Source of the DNA: an uncultured Eubacteriales bacterium
GTDB lineage: Bacteria; Bacillota; Clostridia; Oscillospirales; CAG-272
DNA: 9,603 nt
Direction of reading: 5' to 3'
NCBI GenBank assembly: GCA_900556615.1
Contig: USPP01000036.1
Coordinates: 1 to 9,603 of the forward strand
Shown: positions 1 through 7,413 of the stretch, one piece after another
Layout: each line of letters begins with the position of its first letter
How positions within the stretch are numbered: the stretch's first letter is position 1
Translations under genes and position numbers: made by a program
The notes under the pieces: generated by a model
What the model saw: only the letters and a program-made list of their open reading frames with translations
Told to the model about the DNA's origin: nothing
The model's database searches: none

Positions 1-1287
1 GGTCTTATCCGGCTGCTTATAATACCCCAGCATGACAACATCGCCCTTCACGCTAATCTCCCCTATCCCCTCTTCGTTCGGTTCGTCAACGCGCCATTCA
101 AGACAAGGGAGTCTTCTTCCGACGGTATGATAATCATTGGCACTTTCATCGTTGACGGATACGAGAGGAGAACATTCGGTTATCCCGTAGCCTCCGATAA
201 CCCAAATCCCGATATCTCCGAAAAATTTTCCGATCTCGGGACGTATCGGTGCACCGCCGCATACAATTTTCTTAAGGTTTCCCCCGAACGCAGCCGTGAG
301 CTTCTTGAAAAATATGGAACGCATGTCAATACCGATTTTTCTGAGATTATTGGATTTCTCAATCATTCCAAAGACAAGCTTTTCTTTTCCCTGCTTTTTA
401 ATGGTTCTCAAAATGTTGGAATAAAAAAGCTCAAGAAACGCCGGAACAAGATAGATGTAATCCGGTTTAAAGAGTTGAAGATTCTTTACAACAGCCTTAA
501 GCGAATCATTTATGCAAAGAGTCGAATGCTTATGAATTGAAACAAGGATATCGCATACAGATTCATAGGTATGATTATAGGGAAGCACAGAAAGTCCCTT
601 GCTCAGTGGCTGAGAAACCTGAAGACCATAATAAACCCCGGAAATCAGATTATGCTCACTCAGCATAACGCCCTTAGCAAGCCCCGTTGTACCGGAGGTA
701 TAAACCAGCATTTTTAATTCATTTTCATCCGATTTAAGAGCATTAAAATCGCTGCGGTCAAGTGTTTTCCCATGTTCAACAAGCTCAGATAAAGACAGAA
801 TATTTTCACCGTCTTCACTTCTGTCAAGTCCAATAACGTACTTAATCAGAGGCATTTTATCAAGATTTTCAAGAATAGTTTTCTCGAATCTTCCGCCGCA
901 AAAAATTGCTGTACTGTCACTGTCATTCACAACTCTGATAATATCTTCAACCGGTAGTTCTTTATCAACCGGCACAAACACGCCTGCCGTTTTCAGAACC
1001 GTCAAATAAGCGGTTATCCAATGATAGCTGTTATCCCCGATACAGGCAATATGAGTGTTTCCGAGTCCGAGTTCGGTAAGCGCACTTCCGAGATTCTCCG
1101 TTGTTTCATAAAATTCATTATAGGTTACGTGACGTATTTCGTTTTCAGAAACCTTGAACTGATACGCATCCCAATCTCCGGCTTCGTCTTTTGCCATACG
1201 AAGCATTTCTTTTATGCTCGGAACCGGCTTTACAATATAATATCCGTCCTTATTCCTCTTACTAAGCTTTGCTTTAGAATCTGCCAT
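1..1287 (-). CDS. AMP-forming fatty acid ligase (acyl-ACP/acyl-CoA synthetase), C-terminus beyond the window
   Basis: The first 429 codons of an adenylate-forming enzyme are open without interruption; the ORF runs off the left edge, so the C-terminal subdomain with the catalytic lysine is not visible. The start is ATG at 1287, preceded by AAGGAGAG at suitable spacing. Visible family motifs are the phosphate-binding loop YTSGTTGLAKG at residues 196-206 and the A5-type GYGITE at 366-371. The segment between them (CGGAPI, then EIGKFFGDIG) resembles long-chain fatty acyl ligases more than acetyl-CoA or amino-acid adenylating enzymes. Such enzymes make an acyl-AMP from a fatty acid and ATP and pass the acyl group to CoA or to the phosphopantetheine of an ACP. 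It begins 23 bases after the ACP gene, so acyl-ACP synthesis is the favoured inference, as in bacterial sphingolipid loci that pair an ACP with an acyl-ACP synthetase. Acyl-CoA ligase activity cannot be excluded. Confidence 0.9.
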   Translation of the reverse strand, partial: MADSKAKLSKRNKDGYYIVKPVPSIKEMLRMAKDEAGDWDAYQFKVSENEIRHVTYNEFYETTENLGSALTELGLGNTHIACIGDNSYHWITAYLTVLKTAGVFVPVDKELPVEDIIRVVNDSDSTAIFCGGRFEKTILENLDKMPLIKYVIGLDRSEDGENILSLSELVEHGKTLDRSDFNALKSDENELKMLVYTSGTTGLAKGVMLSEHNLISGVYYGLQVSQPLSKGLSVLPYNHTYESVCDILVSIHKHSTLCINDSLKAVVKNLQLFKPDYIYLVPAFLELFYSNILRTIKKQGKEKLVFGMIEKSNNLRKIGIDMRSIFFKKLTAAFGGNLKKIVCGGAPIRPEIGKFFGDIGIWVIGGYGITECSPLVSVNDESANDYHTVGRRLPCLEWRVDEPNEEGIGEISVKGDVVMLGYYKQPDKT

Positions 1288-1310
1288 GACATCTCTCCTT
1301 AAGATAATAA

Positions 1311-1550
1311 TCAGCTTTTGAGTTCAATTATATAATTCACAACATCGTCAACGGTTTTAATATCTCTCAAACGGTTTTCATCGAGAAAAACATCAAATTT
1401 TTCTTCCGCAACCATTATCACATTCATAAATTCAAGTGAATTTACATCAAGATCGTTGACGAGAACCGACTGCGGAGTTATCTCACCGGCATCAATTCCA
1501 AGTTCCTCAGTCATTATCTCCTTGAGCTGAGACATTATCTCCTCATACAT
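1311..1550 (-). CDS. Acyl carrier protein
   Basis: This 79-residue acidic protein has the length and helical pattern of a free-standing acyl carrier protein. The likely phosphopantetheine attachment site is Ser38 in DLDVNSLEF; the residue before the serine is Asn, not the commonest Asp, a substitution tolerated in the family signature. The start at 1550 is preceded by GGAGG about nine bases upstream; a second Met at residue 6 is a less likely start. It lies 25 bases after the SDR gene and 23 bases before an AMP ligase. No ketosynthase, malonyl transferase or other fatty acid synthase gene is nearby, so it is unlikely to be the housekeeping AcpP. Inference: it carries the acyl chain from the ligase to the alpha-oxoamine synthase, as dedicated ACPs do in bacterial sphingolipid clusters. 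It needs a phosphopantetheinyl transferase encoded elsewhere. Confidence 0.93.
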   Translation of the reverse strand: MYEEIMSQLKEIMTEELGIDAGEITPQSVLVNDLDVNSLEFMNVIMVAEEKFDVFLDENRLRDIKTVDDVVNYIIELKS

Positions 1551-1575
1551 AAACCATTACCTCCGAGCAGCTCGT

Positions 1576-2367
1576 TTACTTTGCATATAAAACTTTAATG
1601 ATCCTATTTAGAATATATGCCGGCAAAACCTTAGCAAGAAATACCGCGCACTTATATCCCATACCAATAGTATATAGCGTTTTTTTCCTTTTGTCAAGTG
1701 CTATTCCCGCAATTATTTTTCCTGCGGCATCAGGCGTCATACCGTCTCGTTCATCTTTTTCCATCGTACCGACCGACCGGGTTATCTTCCCCGCATATAT
1801 ATCATCTCCCGCGGTTATCTTATCCCTCGCATCGGTAAAACCGCTGCTGATGTCACCCGGCATTACCGCCGACACTCTTATTCCAAAGTCAGCTACTTCG
1901 TTTGCCAAAGCCATAGTATAAGAATTAATCGCAGCCTTGGATGCAGAATAAAAGGTCTGAAAAGGAATCGGCACCACTGCTGCAACAGAACTGATATTCA
2001 GAATTCTGCCTTTGCCGGCGGTTCGCATGTACGGAAGAACCTCGCGAGTAACGCGAACCATACCGAAAAAGTTAACCTCGAACAGTTTTTCAGATTGCTC
2101 AACAGATGTAAACTCAACAGCACCGGATATGCCGAAACCGGCATTGTTAATTAGAATATCGATATGATTTTCTCTTGCAATTACTTGAGAAATTGCAGAG
2201 GAAACGGATTTGTCATCTGTTATATCGGTTTTTATGTGAATGATCCCTTCTGCATCAGAATCACGGCGGCTAAGCTCATACACGATGCAGCCTCTTTGAC
2301 GAAGAGCAGCCGCTGTACATTTACCTATTCCGGAGCTTCCTCCGGTTACTACAGCAACAATATTCAT
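1576..2367 (-). CDS. Short-chain dehydrogenase/reductase, candidate 3-ketosphinganine-type reductase
   Basis: A 263-residue classical SDR with a Rossmann fold. Visible motifs are the dinucleotide-binding TGGSSGIG at residues 8-15, NNAG at 74-77, the structural Asn in VNFFG (Asn99), the ISS serine region at 125-127 and the catalytic YSASK with Tyr140 and Lys144. Residues about 238-262 are hydrophobic and basic, which could anchor the protein at the membrane; eukaryotic 3-ketodihydrosphingosine reductases are also membrane-associated SDRs. The ATG at 2367 shares its A with the stop of the upstream synthase gene (TAATG), and no clear ribosome binding site precedes it, so translation is probably coupled. 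Inference: it reduces the 3-keto group of the amino ketone made by that synthase. The cofactor is not certain; Arg34-Arg35 after the second strand would suit NADPH. Proteobacterial CerR is a different, epimerase-like reductase, so this would be an alternative solution to the same step. Confidence 0.9.
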   Translation of the reverse strand: MNIVAVVTGGSSGIGKCTAAALRQRGCIVYELSRRDSDAEGIIHIKTDITDDKSVSSAISQVIARENHIDILINNAGFGISGAVEFTSVEQSEKLFEVNFFGMVRVTREVLPYMRTAGKGRILNISSVAAVVPIPFQTFYSASKAAINSYTMALANEVADFGIRVSAVMPGDISSGFTDARDKITAGDDIYAGKITRSVGTMEKDERDGMTPDAAGKIIAGIALDKRKKTLYTIGMGYKCAVFLAKVLPAYILNRIIKVLYAK

Positions 2368-3542
2368 TATATTTGCGGCTCTATATGGCGCGCGATAATG
2401 TCTATCGCTTCATCAAGCAAGCTTTCATTCAGACTCGCCATGTAACTGGTTCTGAGCAAGCACTCACCCGGATTTGTTGCCGGCGGCAGTACCGGGTTAA
2501 GATACACACCGTCTTCATATATATCATGCGCCTTTCTGATCGTATTCTCCACCTCATATGTATAAATCGGAATAATGGGCGTTGTGGCTTCAATTATCCT
2601 GATCCCTTTTGACTTATATCCGGAACGGGCATAATTGGAAAGCGCAGCAAGTCTTGAAACAAGCTCAGGATGAGCTTCAAGATACCGAAGAGCCGCAAGC
2701 GCGACTGCACAGCTTGCTGGGGGGATAGAAGCAGAGAAAATAAAGGGGCGGGAAGCATGTCTCACATAATCGACACCCTCCGCTTTCGCTGCCATATATC
2801 CGCCGAGACTGGCAAGTGATTTGCTGAACGTCCCCATATAAATATCCACTTCGTCATCGAGTCCGAAATGATTGGCGGTTCCTCGACCACCCTCACCGAG
2901 AACGCCGAGTCCGTGAGCGTCGTCAACCATAACTCTTGCGCCATACTGTCTTGCAAGACGAACGATTTCCGGAATATTGGCAATATCTCCACTCATGGAG
3001 AAAACACCGTCGGTAACGATAAGGATTCCGCCCTTACCGCTGACCTGCTGAAGGATTCGTTCAAGCTCAGACATATCATTGTGCTTATAGCTGAGTGTTT
3101 TAGCATAGCTCAACCGGCAAGCATCATATATGCTGGCATGATTTTCTTTATCATTCAAAATATAATCCCCATGACGGGCTATGGCGCTTATGATTCCAAG
3201 ATTTGACTGAAATCCCGTAGAGAAAGTCATTGTTGCTTCTTTGTGCAGGAATTTTGCCAACTCATCCTCAAGTTCAAGATGCATTTGCAAAGTTCCGTTT
3301 AAAAATCTTGATCCGGAGCAGCCGGTTCCGTACTGTTCGAGTGCCTTTATTCCGGCTTCAATCACTTCCGGCTGTGTAGTGAGTCCAAGATAATTGTTGG
3401 AGCCAAGCATAATACGACGCTTTCCCTCCATGATAACTTCTTTATCCTGTCTCGATTGAAGTGCATGAAAATATGGGTATATTCCCTTTTCTCTTACTTC
3501 TGCAGCAAGTGATGGTTCATAGCATTTGTCAAAAATATCCAT
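2367..3542 (-). CDS. spt: Serine palmitoyltransferase-like alpha-oxoamine synthase (PLP)
   Basis: A 391-residue fold-type I PLP enzyme of the alpha-oxoamine synthase family, which condenses an acyl thioester with an amino acid and releases CO2. Key residues are His135 (NHASIYD, stacks on PLP), Asp207 and His210 (VDDAHGLG) and the Schiff-base Lys241 (GTFSKSLASLGG). The segment SGSRFLNGT at 76-84, followed by H and LE, matches serine palmitoyltransferases; KBL and BioF have different residues here. The N-terminal GIYPYF and the late PPA...LLR segment with Arg364 also resemble Bacteroides and Sphingomonas SPT, judged from memory. Length is that of a soluble bacterial SPT. The start at 3542 has AGGAGAA at good spacing. 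It follows a ligase gene by 26 bases and overlaps the SDR start by one base. Serine is the expected amino acid, but cysteate (sulfonolipids), alanine or glycine cannot be excluded from sequence. Confidence 0.88.
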   Translation of the reverse strand: MDIFDKCYEPSLAAEVREKGIYPYFHALQSRQDKEVIMEGKRRIMLGSNNYLGLTTQPEVIEAGIKALEQYGTGCSGSRFLNGTLQMHLELEDELAKFLHKEATMTFSTGFQSNLGIISAIARHGDYILNDKENHASIYDACRLSYAKTLSYKHNDMSELERILQQVSGKGGILIVTDGVFSMSGDIANIPEIVRLARQYGARVMVDDAHGLGVLGEGGRGTANHFGLDDEVDIYMGTFSKSLASLGGYMAAKAEGVDYVRHASRPFIFSASIPPASCAVALAALRYLEAHPELVSRLAALSNYARSGYKSKGIRIIEATTPIIPIYTYEVENTIRKAHDIYEDGVYLNPVLPPATNPGECLLRTSYMASLNESLLDEAIDIIARHIEPQI

Positions 3543-3568
3543 TGTTCTGTTCTCCTACTTATACTACA

Positions 3569-5356
3569 TTAATGTGTGACGGCCGCGGTGGCTGTCTCGG
3601 TTTCAAGTTCAGTGTCGGTTTCCGCAGATACGGGACTCAAAGCGGCATTTTTTTCTCTTTTCGCTGCTTCTTCCTCCTCAAGCACTCTGTATGCAACTTT
3701 TCCCACAAGTGTTTTCGGAAGCTGGTCCCTGAATTCAATATCATACGGCAAAGCATATTTTGCTATATTCTTTTTGCAGTATTCTTTCAACACCTCTTTA
3801 TTCTCATCAGTAGAGGAAACTCCCGGCTTCAAAACAACAAAAGCCTTCACCTTCTGCATCTTCAAGGGATCGGGAACACCGATAATACAGCTCATCTGAA
3901 CCAACTCATGGGCATCGAGAATATTTTCAAGCTGAGAAGGATAGACATTATATCCGCTTGTCACGATCATTCTCTTTATACGCTGTTTGAAATAAATGAA
4001 GCCATCCTCGTCCATATATCCGAGATCGCCGGTATGAATCCATTTCAGCCCGTCCGGATGTGTTTGAAGTGTTTTCGCAGTTTCCTCCGGATGGTTTACA
4101 TACTCCATCATTACAGTTGGGCCGGAAATACATATCTCGCCTTCTGTCCTATACTCAACCTCCTCACAAGTTCCCGGTTTGACAATTTTATAAAAGGTGT
4201 CGGGGAACGGCTGACCGATACTTCCCTCCTTGGCAAGATGAAGAGGTGTAAGACAGCTTGCCGTCACGCATTCTGTCGTACCGTAGCCCTCGCGTACTTT
4301 AACCGAGGAATTATGATCTGCAAGAAATTTATCAAACCGTTTCTTCAGTTCTACGGAAAGCGAATCGCCGCCGCTGAATACACCCTTGAGGCAGGAAAGA
4401 TCTGCACCGTCCATAACCGACTGTCTGAGCAGCGCTTCATACAGCGTCGGAACGCCGGCGATAAAATTGCATCTGTATTTCACGATAAGCTTTGCATAGC
4501 TCTCAGCGGTAAAGCGAGGCACAAGAATACACTTTCCTCCGTTTGCGAGCATCGAGTGGATGCTTACACCGAGTCCAAAGCCATGAAACATGGGCATAAC
4601 CGCAAGCATGGAATCACCTGGGCGAAATACGGGATTTGTGGCAACTATCTGAGCGGCAAGAGCATTAAAATTAAGATTTGAGAGGAGAATTCCTTTTGTA
4701 ACACCGGTTGTTCCGCCGCTGTAAAGAATTACTGCGGGATCCGAAGCGGTTCTCGGCGCCCGATATTCCCCGCTGTAGCCTTTTCCTTCCCGGATAAAAT
4801 CGTTCCATTTTATTACGGGAGCGTCTGCCGGAAGCTTCGGGATTTTTCTTCCCGACGTAAGTGCATATCCAATCTTCATAATCGGAGAAAGGGCATCCTT
4901 TATATCCGCAATAATAAGGGTATCAAGCCTTACCTTATCCCTTATCGCAGCAAATTTTCCATAGAATTGATCAAGCGTTATTGCCGCCACACTTTGCGAT
5001 TCCCTGAGGTAAAACGCAATCTCATTTTCGCTCGAAAGAGGATGAACCATATTGGCAATGGCACCAACCACATTCACTGCATAAAACATGAGCACCGTCT
5101 GCGGACAGTTCGGCATACATATCGTAACCTTATCCCCTGTTTTGATACCGATTTTCTTGAGCGCTTTTGCGCAGGCAACAACATCTCTTGAAAATTTACT
5201 GTAAGTTGTCTGCTTTCCCATAAAAGCATAAGCAATATAATCGGGATATTCGGAAACAATATCGGAAACCGCATCCCACATCGTACCGTTTTTATAGTCA
5301 AGCTTTGCCGGTACATCTCCGTAATTCTCAAGCCATGGAGCTTTTACATTATTCAT
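3569..5356 (-). CDS. AMP-forming long-chain fatty acid ligase (FadD-like)
   Basis: A complete 595-residue adenylate-forming ligase. The frame is open to 5404, but ATG 5356 is the preferred start because AAAGGA lies eight bases upstream and the gene before it stops at 5370. Motifs seen are the phosphate loop YSGGTTGVTKG (212-222), GYGTTE, HTGDLGYMDEDG with Asp444, the hinge region FKQRIKRMIVTSGYNVYP and the catalytic lysine Lys553 in VGKVAYR. All catalytic elements are present. It should activate a medium- or long-chain fatty acid to acyl-AMP and transfer it to CoA or an ACP. The last 24 or so residues are a low-complexity Thr/Glu/Ala tail beyond the normal family end. It is the second such ligase in the operon and only distantly similar to the one at the left edge, which suggests that two different acyl chains or acceptors are served. 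Chain length and acceptor cannot be read from sequence. Confidence 0.92.
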   Translation of the reverse strand: MNNVKAPWLENYGDVPAKLDYKNGTMWDAVSDIVSEYPDYIAYAFMGKQTTYSKFSRDVVACAKALKKIGIKTGDKVTICMPNCPQTVLMFYAVNVVGAIANMVHPLSSENEIAFYLRESQSVAAITLDQFYGKFAAIRDKVRLDTLIIADIKDALSPIMKIGYALTSGRKIPKLPADAPVIKWNDFIREGKGYSGEYRAPRTASDPAVILYSGGTTGVTKGILLSNLNFNALAAQIVATNPVFRPGDSMLAVMPMFHGFGLGVSIHSMLANGGKCILVPRFTAESYAKLIVKYRCNFIAGVPTLYEALLRQSVMDGADLSCLKGVFSGGDSLSVELKKRFDKFLADHNSSVKVREGYGTTECVTASCLTPLHLAKEGSIGQPFPDTFYKIVKPGTCEEVEYRTEGEICISGPTVMMEYVNHPEETAKTLQTHPDGLKWIHTGDLGYMDEDGFIYFKQRIKRMIVTSGYNVYPSQLENILDAHELVQMSCIIGVPDPLKMQKVKAFVVLKPGVSSTDENKEVLKEYCKKNIAKYALPYDIEFRDQLPKTLVGKVAYRVLEEEEAAKREKNAALSPVSAETDTELETETATAAVTH

Positions 5357-5369
5357 ACTCTGCGTCCTT

Positions 5370-6257
5370 TCATATTTCAATCGGTTCATTGATAGGTTTT
5401 TCAATTAATTCGGGGTTTTCAAATATTTTCAGGAGAATCTTTATACTATTAGCAAAATAAAAGCCATCGGCAATTCGTTCGTCAATGGTAAGGCTGAGCT
5501 TAAGCGCTTCCTTCACTTCCGCTGTACCGTCCGCCTTATAGAAAGGCATCGGCTTTTTCTCCCCAACGATAACAAAAATGGAATTTGTCCCCCAATTCGC
5601 AAGATGATGATAATCCGCGCTCATCTTTATGCTTCCGAGATTGGAAAGAAATACGGTTGAATAATACGGATCATCATACATTAACGCATTCGGATAATGA
5701 CCATGGTATTCAAGCCATCTCAAAATCCGCATAGCAAAACGTAAAACCGGTCTCGGCATCTTCAAAAGAATTTTCATCTTATCCGTAGTCGAATCACTGT
5801 TATCCGTTTTCCTGACACTGTAAACAATCTTTTTGACTTTCTCATAGATTTGCTCAATCGGCGGCACATCGCTATCGCGGTCAATCTTAACAGTCGCAAG
5901 AACTTCCTCGCCGTTATCAGAAAATTTCTTTTTTACTACAAAGGAAAAAAGCATATCTTTTCTGTCATAAAGTCTGTGTCCCGAATAAAACCGGTTCATT
6001 TTAGGACGAAGTGTAATAGTTTTGGCAAGAGCTGCACAGATAAAATGAAAAAATGTATACTTAAACTCGGGATTATCTGCATTTTTATCATTAATATAAG
6101 CAATAACCTTTGTCATATCTACTGTTTCAGTAAGAACCGCTTCATTATCCGTCCGATTGGGAAGAATATAGGGGGAAATGGCATGAAGAGGGTCGGTTTC
6201 TTTGACAAGATAGCCGTCCTTTCTGTCACCGCGTTTTCGTTTTATGTCTTTTTTCAT
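5370..6257 (-). CDS. CAT/E2-fold acyltransferase-like protein without lipoyl domain; catalytic His replaced
   Basis: A 295-residue protein with the look of the catalytic domain of 2-oxoacid dehydrogenase E2 and chloramphenicol acetyltransferases. Supporting segments are TFFHFICAALAKTI, RFYSGHRLYDRKDMLFSFVVKKKF, FLSNLGSIKMSADYHHLANWGTNS-type strands, and a C-terminal TIDERIADGFYFA at about 258-270. E2 and CAT enzymes have HxxxDG at that place; here it is ERIADG (Glu260, Asp264, Gly265), so the canonical general-base histidine is missing. No lipoyl or peripheral-subunit-binding domain is present, so it is not a dehydrogenase E2 subunit. The start at 6257 is preceded by AAAGGA. It stops 13 bases before the ligase start. 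Inference from context: it may transfer an acyl group to the amine or hydroxyl of the sphingoid-type product. It could equally be a non-catalytic or differently catalysing member of the fold. Confidence 0.75.
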   Translation of the reverse strand: MKKDIKRKRGDRKDGYLVKETDPLHAISPYILPNRTDNEAVLTETVDMTKVIAYINDKNADNPEFKYTFFHFICAALAKTITLRPKMNRFYSGHRLYDRKDMLFSFVVKKKFSDNGEEVLATVKIDRDSDVPPIEQIYEKVKKIVYSVRKTDNSDSTTDKMKILLKMPRPVLRFAMRILRWLEYHGHYPNALMYDDPYYSTVFLSNLGSIKMSADYHHLANWGTNSIFVIVGEKKPMPFYKADGTAEVKEALKLSLTIDERIADGFYFANSIKILLKIFENPELIEKPINEPIEI

Positions 6258-6286
6258 ATACAGTCCTTTCTAAATAAGCAATTAAT

Positions 6287-6973
6287 TTATGATTTATTAT
6301 TTTCTTTTTTTTGCTTTTTATATGCGATAGTAATTGCTGCAAGGCGTTTTAGTATATCGCACATCAGAAGTGAAATTCCAAAAACAACTATCCAAACAAT
6401 TATGTTTACCGACATTATCTTTTCCTTTACAAAGAAGGACAAAATCCCGTCTGTAAAAAGGAAAAACAGCATAAAAACACTTATATAGCTTCCCATCACA
6501 TATTTCATAGGCTTATAAGTATACATTCTGACAAAGAACCAACCGATAACAAGAACAAACATAAGAATGTAATATTTCATCGCAAAAGCCGTTCGAGTGA
6601 TAAACATCACCCCGTCTGCCTGCGACGGAGAAAAACGCGGAAATAAAAGTTCCAATAAATACAATCCCGGCATTAACAGCATGGAAAAAAGAATCAGCCA
6701 TCTAAACACATTAAGAACTCTTTCGAGCGGGGACTGCCGCGGAGAATTCACAACAAGTTCCTTACAAAACGCTTCGCAATCGTTTCCAATAACTTCTGAA
6801 AAGGGTTCTCCCCTCTCCTGATATTCCAGCGCCATTCCTACCATATCTGCCAAAATATCCTCACAAGCAATTTCGTTTATATACCGAGCCTCCATATACT
6901 GTTCCATTTTCATAATAATTCGCCGGTTATCTTTATTGAGTTTCTTTATAGAGGCCGCAAGCTCTTTATCCAT
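6287..6973 (-). CDS. Multi-pass membrane protein, DUF1048-like, PadR partner
   Basis: A 228-residue protein with a soluble charged N-terminal part (about 1-85) followed by about four predicted membrane helices near 88-110, 131-150, 157-182 and 188-207, and a lysine-rich tail (YKKQKKENNKS). Layout and position directly after a PadR gene fit the DUF1048 and related families often co-encoded with PadR regulators; assignment to that exact family is from memory and moderately sure. The ATG at 6973 lies inside the 3' end of padR (8-base overlap ATGGATAA) with AGGAG upstream, so the two are translated together. The next gene starts 29 bases after it. Function is unknown. In such pairs the membrane protein is thought to work with the regulator, for example in sensing envelope or lipid state, but nothing in the sequence shows this directly. 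Confidence 0.75.
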   Translation of the reverse strand: MDKELAASIKKLNKDNRRIIMKMEQYMEARYINEIACEDILADMVGMALEYQERGEPFSEVIGNDCEAFCKELVVNSPRQSPLERVLNVFRWLILFSMLLMPGLYLLELLFPRFSPSQADGVMFITRTAFAMKYYILMFVLVIGWFFVRMYTYKPMKYVMGSYISVFMLFFLFTDGILSFFVKEKIMSVNIIVWIVVFGISLLMCDILKRLAAITIAYKKQKKENNKS

Positions 6974-7334
6974 TCGTCTTCTCCTCTCGATGTTTATACA
7001 TAACGGAAGAGGCTTCTCCCAGAATCTCGCCTACCGATTCCGCAATTTTACACCAGCTATATTCAAATGACTTCAAATAATTTCGTCCGGATTCAGTAAT
7101 AGTATAATATTTTCGTTTCGGTCCGAGAGGTGAGGGCAAAAGCTCTGCACTTATACTTCCCTGTTTTTCCAATCTCATAAGAAGCGGATAAATGGTTCCC
7201 TCAGATATATCTTCAAAACCTTTGTTTTTAAGCGACATCATGATTTCATAACCGTATGTTGTCTTTTTACTGATAATTTTCAATATACAGCCTTCAAGCG
7301 TTCCACGCATAAGCTGCGATCTGTCAAAAATCAT
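6966..7334 (-). CDS. PadR-family transcriptional regulator
   Basis: A 122-residue winged-helix protein of the small PadR (PF03551-like) type. Landmarks are RGTLEGCILKII (10-21), YGYEI (27-31), the recognition-helix segment EGTIYPLLMRLEKQG (45-59) and the basic wing GPKRKYYTIT (71-80), followed by a C-terminal dimerisation helix. The frame is open further upstream to 7358, but ATG 7334 is preferred because AGAGGTGG sits just before it and PadR proteins normally begin close to the DRSQLMRGTLEG segment. It is the first gene of the operon, directly behind a strong promoter rich in GTAC half-sites, so it probably represses its own operon. It overlaps the next gene by eight bases. The inducer is unknown; a lipid or membrane-active compound is only a guess from the neighbouring genes. 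Confidence 0.93.
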   Translation of the reverse strand: MIFDRSQLMRGTLEGCILKIISKKTTYGYEIMMSLKNKGFEDISEGTIYPLLMRLEKQGSISAELLPSPLGPKRKYYTITESGRNYLKSFEYSWCKIAESVGEILGEASSVMYKHREEKTNG

Positions 7335-7373
7335 TTCCACCTCTTCCATGATCAACACACATAACTATTTTGC

Positions 7374-7413
7374 AGTACATAGTACCACTATATTGTACAA
7401 CAAAGTAGAGTAC
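7374..7413. promoter_or_regulatory. Putative PadR operator (clustered GTAC half-sites)
   Basis: Four GTAC-containing sites fall in 40 bases: AGTAC at 7374 and 7381, the 8-base palindrome TTGTACAA at 7393-7400, and AGTAC at 7409. The pair AGTACATAGTAC at 7374-7385 resembles the ATGTAC or GTACAT cores seen in several PadR operators. They cover the spacer, -10 and start region of the operon promoter, where a repressor would block polymerase. The assignment rests on position and pattern only. Confidence 0.6.

Noticed and set aside
2367..3542. Annotation as glycine C-acetyltransferase (Kbl) or BioF
   Set aside because: The SGSRFLNGT block and the gene neighbourhood fit SPT; no threonine dehydrogenase or biotin gene is near.
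3566..3575. The 10-base palindrome ACATTAATGT
   Set aside because: It overlaps the ligase stop codon, has no partner copy and is short enough to be chance.
3461..4681. A 406-codon open frame on the plus strand
   Set aside because: It lies antisense to the ligase and the start of the synthase, both with full catalytic motifs, and its own translation has no recognisable domain.
1311..5356. A housekeeping fatty acid synthesis operon
   Set aside because: There is an ACP and an SDR, but no ketosynthase, malonyl-CoA transacylase, dehydratase or enoyl reductase, and a PLP synthase would not belong.
5850..6488. A 212-codon open frame on the plus strand
   Set aside because: It spans the junction of two well-supported minus-strand genes and has no ribosome binding site or domain.
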